Assembly: GCA_020975725.1 (NCBI GenBank)
Contig: QXJR01000026.1
Location: 744,001-808,000, forward strand
Direction: 5' to 3'
From: Picocystis sp. L7
Lineage: Eukaryota; Chlorophyta; Picocystophyceae; Picocystales; Picocystaceae
DNA length: 64,000 bases
Each line of letters starts with the position of its first letter. Positions within the stretch are counted from its first letter, which is position 1. Of this stretch, positions 54,905 to 63,557 are shown piece after piece. A model generated the notes under the pieces. The model saw only the letters and a list, made by a program, of their open reading frames with translations, was not told where the DNA came from and made no database searches. The position numbers and the translations under genes are program-made.

Positions 54905-55864
54905 TCATCCCATTAGACTGCTCAGCTGTTTGACCCTGTATTCCACGATGCGCTGAAGAGAGTTGAGTATGTCCATGTCTGCCTCGATCAAGCGCCCAAA
55001 ATATTCCTTCAGCCACACCTTTTCCGCATGTTCCCAGTCTCTGAGAATCCAATCTCCCCCCTGATCCTTACTGTTTCCGCTTCTTTGGGTGATGTTGTAC
55101 AGCTCCTGTTCTCTGCCCGCCAGTAATCGCTTACGGGCCAATTTCCAAGATACGAAGTAGGGGTTGGCCTGGGGGCGGCTTTCCTTCACAATACCAAGGG
55201 CATCATCGTGCCCGATTCCCAAAACAAAGGTGAGATAACCAAGCACGGCCAAGTTTGCACGGTTGATCCCAGCAGTGCAGTGCACATACGTCTTCCTTTC
55301 ACTCTTGATGAGGGTTCCAAGTTTCCTCGTGACTTCTGGCAGCATGGAGGCCTGGTCTAATCGATCGAAATCGTAAATAGGCACTCTAGAGATCAGCAAA
55401 CCTCTTTCAAAAGCCCTCTTCTCCACATCCATCCAGTTGATACCCAGGGATTGGTGGCAAACGTCTGATTGCAAGCAGAGAATGGCCTGAATGTTCGCTT
55501 CTTCAATCAATCGATCGACGTCCTCGGCGTTCCTTGGACAAGATCCGACGATAAGATCCGTTTCTGGAGCTTTTCCCGTGGATCTGAAATGTTCCATGTG
55601 CCCGTTCTTGTACAAAACGGGATCCCAGTTGAGCGTCCACTGCCAGCTACCTTCAGGAGGTGGATCCCCACCCAGGGGTGGACGCTTGGCGTGCACTCCT
55701 GCATCCATAGACTCCTTCTGGCGCCTCTGGTAGTCCGATCTCTCCGTATTGGAAGATCTACAGGACAAGTTGCGTGTTCTCTTTTCCTTCTTAGACCTAC
55801 CATCTTCGCGCTGCAGGGTCGAGGCCACGTGCTTCGCAGAGCAGCCGTTGGTTGCAAGTCGCAT
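54905..55864 (-). CDS. SEX4/LSF2-like glucan phosphatase
   Basis: This is a dual-specificity phosphatase of the group that removes phosphate from starch-like glucans. It has 319 aa. A basic, Ser/Arg-rich N-terminus (possibly transit) is followed by the typical entry DLIVGSCPRNAEDVDRLIEE and ILCLQSDVCHQSLGI. The active-site loop HCTAGINRA has Cys 196 and Arg 202, with the CTAG start typical of glucan phosphatases. Asn 201 replaces the Gly common before the Arg. A C-terminal helical region follows (WLKEYFGRLIEADMDILNSL). No carbohydrate-binding module is seen, so it is closer to LSF2 than to SEX4. The substrate is inferred, not shown. Confidence 0.75.
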   Translation of the reverse strand: MRLATNGCSAKHVASTLQREDGRSKKEKRTRNLSCRSSNTERSDYQRRQKESMDAGVHAKRPPLGGDPPPEGSWQWTLNWDPVLYKNGHMEHFRSTGKAPETDLIVGSCPRNAEDVDRLIEEANIQAILCLQSDVCHQSLGINWMDVEKRAFERGLLISRVPIYDFDRLDQASMLPEVTRKLGTLIKSERKTYVHCTAGINRANLAVLGYLTFVLGIGHDDALGIVKESRPQANPYFVSWKLARKRLLAGREQELYNITQRSGNSKDQGGDWILRDWEHAEKVWLKEYFGRLIEADMDILNSLQRIVEYRVKQLSSLMG

Positions 55865-57340
55865 CGCTCGCCTCGTCTCTTTCCCGCACTTCGAGGGCTC
55901 GTTGCTTTCCTCGGGAGGTGATGCAGCCTCTCTGGCAAGCACTGAAGGTCGAGGATCGAGCCGGGAAGAGAAAGACGCGCGCAAATCTCGTCGACTTTCG
56001 ACACAAAAGTGCCAACGAGGCTCGGTCGGACCGACACGGTACGAACAAAGTTAACATAAACTTAACGTGAGCGTCCTCCACCACTCTTAGGGGAAACAGA
56101 GGCCACTCGGTGGAGTTAACCGTGTCTGAACTTCCGGTCTGGGGGATCGGGGGAGAAGGGAAAAGATTCTCGACGCCTTCGTACGGTGATTGGAGAAAAT
56201 ATCTCCTGGCGAAAGGAACGATGGCAACCGTCCGCGAACGAACGCAGGCGTCATGTCGAGACGCACGAAGCCGGCATGCAGGATCCTGGTCATGTTTGAC
56301 AATCGAAGATCTGAGCGCGGGTAGACCAAGGAACCCGGAAGGGCTTCGGTCTGGTGCGTGAATTTTTGGATAAACGGCCCTCGAAATTGCATCGGATTCC
56401 TCACAACCAAAATTTGGAGATGTCCCATCTACGTGAGATCGGCAAGACATTCTTTCTTCGTACGCTTACTGTCTATCGCGTGAAGGGAGTCTCGCTTCCG
56501 GATGTTCGCGGGACGTCATCCTTTTCCACGGTCACAGGAACGTGCGCATGCCTTGCTAGAAAACAAGCCTCTTCAAAGTGGCTCTCATGAATTTTCCCGA
56601 GTGGCGATAGTAACACTACGTGAAGACATGCAATGGGAGGAAGAGAGTGGGCGAATTCAAGAGGGAGATAGAGGTACGATTGACGAATACCAATTTTGTT
56701 AGAATCGCGAGGACACGTCATGTACATAAGTCGCTACAAATTGCACTTGCATGTTGCTTCATTTGCAAGAACAATGAATCGTTGACAACCATGGCAACAT
56801 CCAAACTCGACTTTCTCTTCTTAACGGGAACAAATCGATTTTGAACATCGTTAACATCAATGTTCATCGCTCCACGCCCGTAGGGATACATTCATGTAAA
56901 ACCAATTGATAAGCACCATAATCTCGTATCAACACAAGGAAGGGGATGATACCGAGACGCGATTGATGTGGCGGAGAGATTGCAATTCGTCATCACGAAC
57001 GAGTTTTCATGAATTGGGGCTCCGTTTCCCATTTTCCCCTCGAGCGTCAATTGATGCATCGAGCATATTTTTGCATTCCGACCAGACCGGTACTTTCCCA
57101 TCCTATCACTTTACGTTCGAGCTCATACAACGCGTCGCTTCTTCCTCTCACCGGCCTCAATCGGAGTGCAACTCGACCAACCGTGTTCCAAGACACGGTT
57201 CCATCTTCCCTTCCGTTCTACATCCGAAACCCTCGTGTTAATTTCGCATCCTGTTTCGTGTTCCTGCAGTGGGAAAATTCGGCGGGATCACCGACAGTGC
57301 TTCGGCGCCAAAGAGGACCTGGAAACCTGCATTCGTGGAG
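55865..57340. other. intergenic with a lower-GC patch
   Basis: This 1.48-kb spacer precedes POLE3. The part at 56350-57250 is AT-richer. It contains one protein-like open run (56342-56590, VREFLDKRPSKLHRIPHNQN) without a known motif, probably a relic or chance. Nothing else is supported. Confidence 0.3.
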
Positions 57341-57879
57341 ATGGAGTTGGAGTTTCCGAAGTCTCAACTCAGAAGGCTCGTGAAAGATTCGTTGAACAAT
57401 GCGCCAGAGACGTGCAAGGACGCGACAGGAACGCTCCTGGAACGGTTGAAGCGGATGCAGGAGCTCCATGTGAACAAGGACACGATGCAGGCTTTTTCCG
57501 AATCCACGAAGATTTTCATCCACTACGTGACGTACTTGGCTAACGAATTCACGAGGGAGTCCAAGAGATTGACGATATCGGGAGAAGACGTGCTGAAGGC
57601 GCTGGAACACGTGGGTCTGAAGGAGATGGAACCTCTCTTCCTAGAAAAACTCGAGCGTACGTGCATCCATCCACGTGGGAAAACGGCGTAAGGATCGTCG
57701 AACATCATGCTGACGCGAACGGCGTGTCGACAGAATGGCGGAATGAACGTGCTGGCAAGCATGCGGACAAGAATGACGCGACGGGCACGGTGGAAGGGAA
57801 AGAACAGGACCCAGGAGCAGCCATGCACGATGGTGACAACCCAGCTGACGATACAGCCGATGCATTGCGGGACGAATAA
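57341..57879 (+). CDS. POLE3: DNA polymerase epsilon subunit 3 (POLE3/DPB4), histone fold
   Basis: POLE3 pairs with POLE4 as a histone-fold dimer on DNA polymerase epsilon and in CHRAC-type remodellers. Exons 57341-57656 and 57734-57879 (donor GTACGT, phase 1) give 153 aa. The fold reads MELEFPKSQLRRLVKDSL, SESTKIFIHYVTYLANEFTR and LTISGEDVLKALEHVGL. The second exon continues the terminal helix (LEQWRNERAGKHADK) and ends in an acidic tail (NPADDTADALRDE), both expected for this family. An insert of about 20 residues lies between helices 1 and 2 (ETCKDATGTLLERLKRMQ). Confidence 0.82.
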
Positions 57880-58012
57880 AACTGGCAAACATCCTCACCA
57901 CACGAGATCCAACACCTAAGCAGCTGCTCAGCCTTGCGTTCTGCAGAATGCTGCTGCATTTCTTTCCCATACCTGTTTCCTGCAACAGTTTCCCAATTGT
58001 GCAAGTGCGGAC

Positions 58013-58476
58013 TCAGAGCGGCTCAGCAGCCTCCATTGCGGTAATGCTGTTTCCTCTCACCACGACCATCCCGGCAGCGTTCGTGCCGCTTGCAGTGACT
58101 TCTACGCAGTTGTCTAGAACGATGTTCATGAACTGATCGAAACCCCTGAGGACTCCAGTCACTTCCCGCTTTCCATTCAGCGTGACTGCGTGTCACCGTT
58201 CCACAAAAATCACGTAAATGTGCGTCAGCCACCTCTCCTCGCCCGTTTGCATGGAAGAAGCACGCGCGCATGTTCAAGCGGACGCACCATTCACTTTCTT
58301 GTCCATGTACCTTTCGCACGTGAAGTTTCGAGGTTTCCCGTGGCAGCCTCGTCAGCATTCTCTTTCACAGCTCCGGACTCCTCCACCGCTCCGTGATCCA
58401 CCCCATCTTCCTCCATGCGTCTATCACGACCCTCGCATCGCACTCACCGCTTCAGATCGGGCGACTGCTTGGACAT
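58013..58476 (-). CDS. SNRPG: snRNP core protein SmG
   Basis: SmG is one of seven Sm proteins forming the ring on spliceosomal U snRNAs. Exons 58448-58476, 58288-58310 (23 nt) and 58013-58185 join in phases 2 and 1 to give 74 aa, the normal size. Sm1 reads [20 protein letters not shown] then [14 protein letters not shown]. Sm2 reads [15 protein letters not shown]. Only this splicing restores the strand KKVNVTLNG that spans both introns, which supports the 23-nt microexon strongly. It is head to head with the glutaredoxin-like gene across 180 bp. Confidence 0.9.
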
Positions 58477-58656
58477 CTTCGCCTTCCGAACCGCACACGT
58501 CTCGTCCTCCTGCACCGGTTCTGTCGGACTCGCCTGCTGGACCTCCGAAGACCCCCGGTACGTAAACCCTAATCGAGTTAACTTCGATGCCGATGGGCCA
58601 GGAGGCGAGCTTTCGGCCCCGGGAGACGCGGACAGGACGGACGAATCCGACTTGGC
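58477..58656. promoter_or_regulatory. compact bidirectional promoter, SmG / glutaredoxin-like
   Basis: The spacer between two divergent start codons is only 180 bp, the shortest in the window. It includes an AACCCTAATCGAGTTAACTT stretch near 58565-58584. Confidence 0.4.
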
Positions 58657-59088
58657 ATGGCGCACCTTGCGAGCGTTTCGAGGGCGGTGCGCACGTCGAA
58701 GGATCGAAGGGGACGCAGGAGGACGTTCAGGACGTTCCTGAAGGGATCCGCGAGGGACATGGTGGGGCAGGTGGACGGGCCCAAGCTCGTGCTGTACAGC
58801 AAGCCGGAGTGCTCGCTGTGCGAAGGGATGAAGGCGAAGGTGGAAGCCGTGCTGGATGCGGCTCAATACACCGGAGGAGCGCTTTCAGGCATGAATCTGG
58901 AAGTGAGAGATGCTTCCACAAAGGAATCCTGGTGGGAATTGCATGGTGGAAACGTCCCAGTGCTCTGCCTGGCCGTTGCCGATCGAGAAGAGGAAATTCG
59001 ACTTCCGAAACCCGCGGTCCGACTGAACGCGTCTAGGCTGGGGAAAAGGATCGAAGACCAAATAAGCGGAAGTCTACCGAATGATTGA
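58657..59088 (+). CDS. glutaredoxin-like (DUF836-type) protein, probably organellar
   Basis: This 143-aa protein has a small thioredoxin fold. The active-site region KLVLYSKPECSLCEGMKAKV has a CxxC pair at Cys 52 and Cys 55, followed by VEAVLDA, then GNVPVLCLAV with the cis-Pro. The N-terminal 38 residues are Arg/Ser-rich and almost free of acid (MAHLASVSRAVRTSKDRRGR), like a mitochondrial or plastid presequence. The family (YDR286C/C5orf63-like) is poorly characterised, so a redox role is inferred from the fold only. It ends 27 bp before the convergent helicase stop. Confidence 0.75.
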   Translation: MAHLASVSRAVRTSKDRRGRRRTFRTFLKGSARDMVGQVDGPKLVLYSKPECSLCEGMKAKVEAVLDAAQYTGGALSGMNLEVRDASTKESWWELHGGNVPVLCLAVADREEEIRLPKPAVRLNASRLGKRIEDQISGSLPND

Positions 59089-59115
59089 ATGCAGAAATCA
59101 TACCTCTCATCGCGT

Positions 59116-60438
59116 TCATGGGGTGGCAAGCTTGGCACGCCCTTCTTTTATTTCGATCTCTTCGATGTCCACGGCCAGCTCCTCCGCAAACTTTTCTACC
59201 ACGAACTTTTCCTTGGGTTCCACGATGGTGAGGTTGTAACCTTCGACGCCCGCTCGAGCGGTTCGACCTGCACGGTGGACATAGCTCTTCGCATCGCTTG
59301 GCAGCTCCAGGCTGACCACCAGTTGGCAGTCTGGCACATCGATGCCCCTTGCCGCCACGTCGCTGACAAGAAGGATTTGTATCTTGCCAGTGTTGAAGAA
59401 GTTCAAGACGCGCTTCCGTTCCACCTTGTCCATCTCCCCGCTGAGAATTCCCACCGCATAACCTCTCACCTCCAGTTTCGCAGCCGTGTCCTTCAGTCTT
59501 CGGCTAAAATTCATGAACACAAGTGCTTTCTCTACACCGAGGGCATTCACCGCACGACGTAGCATATCCACCTTATGCTGTCTCGGCGAGGTCACAAAGT
59601 AGTGCTTCAAGGTCGGAGGCATGGACAATTTCGTCTCCTTTCCGCTGGTGGATGTTTTCAATTCCTCCGCATCAATGTATAGGGGATCGGAGCACCAGTT
59701 TCTCATCTTCACGATCGAAGCAGGGGTGAGAGTGGCCGACACGAGTATGGTTTGCTTTCCGCCTTCGACCCTCCTTCCCACCTGCTGTGCAAGGCGCTCC
59801 ATGTCGATCCGAAAGTTCGGTTCGAGCAGTTCGTCGGCTTCGTCGACAACCAAGAGTCTGGTTTGATGCGTGCGAAGCGATCCCGCTCGACTGAGCTCGG
59901 CGAGCCGTCCTGGCGTTCCCACCACCACCAGCGGCGCATTGCGGCGCAGGGCGTCCTCCTGGCGGTTCGTGTTCGCGCCTCCGATGCACTGCTGCACAAG
60001 TGACCTGTACTCGCTTCCAAGCAGGGCCTGCGCTTGGCGCACGATCTGCATGGCCAGTTCACGCGAAGGCGTGATCACGATCGCACGAGGACCCTCGGGA
60101 CGTGCGTTGGGAAAGCGTTCGGCTTCGACCAGCAGCGAGTGTATCATCGGCAGCAGGTAGGCCAGCGTTTTTCCGGATCCCGTGTAGCACTTCAACGCGC
60201 AATTCGCTCCGGAAAGCACGGCGGGAACGCCTTTGGTTTGGATCGCCGTCGGCTTGCGAAATCCCAGGTTCCGAAGACGCTCCACCAGCACCGGCGCCAG
60301 TTCCAGGGACTCGAACCCGACCTCTGCTTCCCCTTGGATCTCTCCAGACGCGGCCTGCACCTTCCTGGTACGGCTTGCAGGACGAGAAGCGCAGTATCCC
60401 ACGCGCAAGAGGCGCGTGCATCGTCCGACGTGCATCAT
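59116..60438 (-). CDS. DEAD-box RNA helicase, probably organellar
   Basis: This is an ATP-dependent RNA helicase of 440 aa. All core motifs are present in order: Q motif GFRKPTAIQ, motif I TGSGKT, Ia TPSRELA, Ib TPGRL, II VDEADE, III SAT, IV ALVFMNF, V SDVAARGID and VI HRAGRTAR. The first 35 residues (MMHVGRCTRLLRVGYCASRP) are Arg-rich without acid, like a mitochondrial or plastid presequence. The general layout recalls plant RH47/RH58 organelle helicases. The substrate is unknown. It is head to head with the Rh channel gene at 250 bp. Confidence 0.88.
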   Translation of the reverse strand: MMHVGRCTRLLRVGYCASRPASRTRKVQAASGEIQGEAEVGFESLELAPVLVERLRNLGFRKPTAIQTKGVPAVLSGANCALKCYTGSGKTLAYLLPMIHSLLVEAERFPNARPEGPRAIVITPSRELAMQIVRQAQALLGSEYRSLVQQCIGGANTNRQEDALRRNAPLVVVGTPGRLAELSRAGSLRTHQTRLLVVDEADELLEPNFRIDMERLAQQVGRRVEGGKQTILVSATLTPASIVKMRNWCSDPLYIDAEELKTSTSGKETKLSMPPTLKHYFVTSPRQHKVDMLRRAVNALGVEKALVFMNFSRRLKDTAAKLEVRGYAVGILSGEMDKVERKRVLNFFNTGKIQILLVSDVAARGIDVPDCQLVVSLELPSDAKSYVHRAGRTARAGVEGYNLTIVEPKEKFVVEKFAEELAVDIEEIEIKEGRAKLATP

Positions 60439-60688
60439 CCCGTCGGCGTGGTCGACGCGTCCGCTCTGGCTTAACCACGTCGAAAAAACGAGGTTAACCC
60501 TCGGTGGAGGGGGCGGAGGATCCTCTGCGCGTCACGTTCAACGGACGGGGAGATCCTCAGGCGTCTGCCCGCCCGTGGGGAGCGGGTGCATGTACCGTCG
60601 AGGGACAGCCCTAGAAACCCTCCCCCACGTGATCGAGTTGGGAGCACTTTCTCGCGGGAACGTCCGTGCGACAGTTGCAACCGACACC

Positions 60689-62177
60689 ATGGCACCGCCG
60701 ACGTCCGAACCGCTGCTGGAAACGACGGCGGACAAATGGAACCTACGCGGCTCGTTCGCCACCTCCTCGGCCGTCGTCACGGCGGCCCTGCTGGTGCTGC
60801 TTTCGGTGTTCGTGGGCTACGAAAAGGGACCGCACACCTCCAGCACAGTGTTGCAGTACTACATGTACTACATCCACGTGGTACGCGGAAGGACCGAGCG
60901 ACAGAACCAGCCGAAAACGGAAGATGCGAACGAAAGCGATCGGGAAAGGCCCAGTGCTTGACAACTTGTTATTTGCCGCGGAAGCTGACGACTCCTGCAC
61001 CGCTTCGTGCGCACCCGGGTTCGTTGTACGCCAGGCCATCATGGTTTTCGTCGGTTTCGGGTTCTTGATGACTTTCCTGAGGCGATACAGCTACAGTGCT
61101 GTGGGTCTCAACTTCTACCTGTCATGCATGTGCATGTTGGAGTACATCTTCTTCGGAGGGGCTGCGCAACAAGGTCTGTTTACTGGAAAGATCGCCCGCG
61201 TTGTTCTTGACCTTCCACTCATGATCGACTCTGCGTTCTGTGCAGCAGCCGCTATGATCACTTTTGGTGCACTCATCGGAAAAGTTGCGCCTGCGCAGAT
61301 CCTGTGGATCCTTGCCATGGAAGTACCCTTTTATGTCTTCAACGTTTGGCTGGCCGTGGACGTGCTGGGCTGCCTAGATATGGGCGGGAGCGTCACTATC
61401 CATGCTTTTGGTGCCTTCTACGGCCTTGGTGCGGCCTTGGTGCTGTCCACCCCTGGTGCAGGATCGAACCATCCCAAGAACGGTGCTTCCTACATCAGTG
61501 ATGTCACGGCCATGATTGGTACGATATTCCTGTGGATCTTTTGGCCCAGTTTCAATGGTGCCTTGGCCTCATCCAGTGGTCCTGGGCTCGAGGATCAGCA
61601 GTTTTACTGCGTAGTAAACACCGTTGTTTCGCTCACCGGAGCTTGCCTAATGGCCTTCACTGTTTCAAGCTTTGTGGAGAATAAGTTGAACATGGTCCAC
61701 GTTCAGAACGCCACCCTTGCAGGTGGAGTGGCAATTGGCTCTTCTGCCAATTTTGCCATGGTGCCGGGAGCTGCATTACTGGTAGGCCTTTCTGCAGGAG
61801 CTTTGAGCACGTTAGGCTACTGCTTCATTATGCCGGCTCTCGAGAAGGCAATCAAGTTGCAGGACACATGTGGCGTGCACAATCTTCACGGCATGCCAGG
61901 AATCTTCGGAGGTTTGGTAGCAGCATTGGTTTCTGTCATCGGAGCCGATGCCAACACAGCACTGTTGCCCCTTGGCGGGGCTACTTGGTGGCACCAAATC
62001 ATCGCTGTCCTCACTACTTTCGTTGTTTCGGTGTGCACTGGAGCCATGGCCGGTTGGGTGGTTGGGAAAGTGCAACTTCCATCTGTGAAGCAAAAGCTGG
62101 CCGTGGAAGATTTGTACGAAGATTCCTTGTTTTGGAGTGAAGTGGAACCGGAGGGAGAATCCTCTCACGTACTTTGA
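60689..62177 (+). CDS. Rh-type ammonium/CO2 channel
   Basis: Rh proteins form trimeric gas or ammonium channels in the plasma membrane. Exon 1 (60689-60880) encodes the first membrane helix (AVVTAALLVLLSVFVGYEKG). The second runs from about 60924 to 62177, giving about 481 aa. The acceptor is uncertain and the intron may be as short as 43 nt. IMVFVGFGFLMTFLRRYSYS is the Rh signature. The twin pore histidines lie in GGSVTIHAFGAFYGL and CGVHNLHGMPG, and MVHVQNATLAGGVAIGSSAN is also typical. About 11-12 membrane helices are visible. Rh rather than AMT is clear from these blocks. Confidence 0.88.
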
Positions 62178-62383
62178 GCTCTTACCTGAAGCAATGCATA
62201 CCTTGTGGATTTCCCCAAAAACAGAATGCCGTCCCATCGATTCCCGTTGCCTGATTCAAGCAGATGCGTTTCGCGATTGGTGCTGCTCCGTCCCATGTTG
62301 TCTCCGCGCATGATCCCATGGTTCCATCCAATTTTTCCTTTTCCCACCAAAAGCAGTGTGGACGTCTGAAACGCCTCCTGGTT
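62178..62383. other. spacer between Rh gene and permuted tRNA
   Basis: This is the 3' flank of the Rh gene and the trailing end of the minus-strand tRNA locus. It includes the short poly-T stop for RNA polymerase III (listed separately). No gene is seen. Confidence 0.4.
62349..62352 (-). terminator. probable Pol III terminator of the permuted tRNA gene
   Basis: On the minus strand a TTTT run lies about 32 nt after the end of the tRNA 5' half. It is the first T4 downstream, which suits RNA polymerase III termination. Confidence 0.45.
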
Positions 62384-62528
62384 CCCTAAGCGAGAATCAT
62401 ACCACTAGACCAATCACCCACCCGACCTTCCAGGTGTACCTGGAGGAAGGGCTGGCTGCCTACGTTCGACCCCGGATCGACCGGGGGAGAGGGGGGTGAT
62501 GGCGGAATTGAACCGCCGACCTCTCGCA
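62384..62528 (-). tRNA. permuted tRNA-Pro (anticodon AGG), 3' half upstream of 5' half
   Basis: On the minus strand the order is 3' half (62528 down to 62494), a 74-nt linker (62493-62420), then 5' half (62419 down to 62384). Rejoined 5'-3', the acceptor stem is GGGTGAT/ATCACCC (7 of 7 pairs), the anticodon stem CTCGC/GCGAG (5 of 5) and the T arm GGCGG-TTCAATT-CCGCC (5 of 5). The D region TGGTCTAGTGGTATGATT is the usual eukaryotic Pro form. The loop TTAGGGT gives anticodon AGG. The halves meet between G37 and T38, the normal tRNA intron position. Flanks TTAG and CTAA can pair next to a CGT bulge, as in a relaxed bulge-helix-bulge splice site. No CCA is encoded. Confidence 0.92.
62420..62493 (-). 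other. linker between tRNA halves, two hairpins
   Basis: This intervening segment would be removed at the mature tRNA ends by RNase P and the 3' end nuclease after circularisation. It contains two inverted repeats: CCCCGG-TCGA-TCCGGGG next to the 3' half (about 62470-62487), and CCAGGT/ACCTGG (about 62429-62442). Base 62493 (C on the minus strand) is the likely discriminator. Confidence 0.6.
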
Positions 62529-62785
62529 CGTTAGTTGGGGGAGACTTCCTCGAAGGTGGGACGATGCCCCATCACACGACCCAGACTGTCACCGGTGGTC
62601 AGGACTACCTTACTTGTATCATATCGTAGGGAGCGACACCGAACCGATGCCCTTCAACCCGTGGGAAGGACCCGAGAGTTTGATCGGATAGACCCGAAGA
62701 CCATTGGGTCAAGTCCTCGGTTCGATCGGCGAAACGAACCAGAACGACTTTTACAACGACTCCTTGCGCGCTGTCGCGCGTCGAA

Positions 62786-63506
62786 ATGGCCGCCAGAAAG
62801 TGCGCCACGCGGGCGCTGAGGACGCTTCTCGTCGAAAGAGAAGCTTGTACGGGGTATGGAGCAAGCAGGTGGACCCAAGGAGGCACGCGAGGAGCCCACG
62901 GAGAGGCTCCCGTCGCTGCCTGCTCCGGCGTTCCAGGCGAAGTCCTGGAACGAAAGGTGAGGCGACGAGGACAAACCGATGCAGCACCATCTGTAGACGC
63001 GCTTGGAATGTCCGGCAGTCTTTCTCGACGCAGAGGTCTCCAGGACGCGCCAGGGCGAGCACGTCCGTGTACGCCGAAGGTTCTCGGCGACCACCAGAAA
63101 CCCTACAGCACACCCGACTGACCGGACGTTCTACCTGTGAATGGAACAATTACAGGTGACCATATTCAAACCAAGCCGTGTGGCCACTCAGCAGGGTTGG
63201 GGAAATACGATGGAATGGAAGATTGATTTTGGCGTGATGGACAAGTGGGAAAATCCACTGATGGGTTGGGTGTCCACAGGTGATCCAGTCGCGTGTGTTG
63301 GCAATGCGACTTTAACGTTTGATACCAAAGATGCTGCCATTGCGTTCTGCAAAAAGTATGGTTGGTCCTATGAGGTGGTGGAGCCTAACGAGAGTTCGAA
63401 AAGACGCCCGCAGCGCTTCCAGGGATACGCGGACAACTTTAGTGTCAAGCGCGGTGGCCTCCCGGTCCTCCCCGGTGAAAATGCCAAGCCCGAGGATGAT
63501 TGGTAA
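62786..63506 (+). CDS. NDUFS4: mitochondrial complex I subunit NDUFS4 (18 kDa / AQDQ)
   Basis: NDUFS4 is an accessory subunit near the NADH module of respiratory complex I. Exons 62786-62956 and 63156-63506 (donor GTGAGG, phase 0) give 173 aa. The mitochondrial presequence is Arg-rich (MAARKCATRALRTLLVEREA). SGVPGEVLERK joins directly to VTIFKPSRVATQQGWGNT, then KWENPLMGWVSTGDP, LTFDTKDAAIAFCKKYGWSY and YADNFSVKRGG follow, all family hallmarks. An ATG inside the intron (63141) is not the start. The gene begins about 260 bp from the permuted tRNA, transcribed the other way. Confidence 0.92.
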
Positions 63507-63557
63507 TGCTTGATGTTTATTGTTGCAAAATGTTTACCACCGTAATTTTCCTTGGCA

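Noticed and set aside
60311-60322. B-box-like string on the minus strand
   Set aside because: It lies inside the conserved coding sequence of the DEAD-box helicase and its T stem does not pair.
62849-62870. 22-nt intron in NDUFS4
   Set aside because: The original frame runs on into SGVPGEVLERK, which matches the family, so no splice is needed there.
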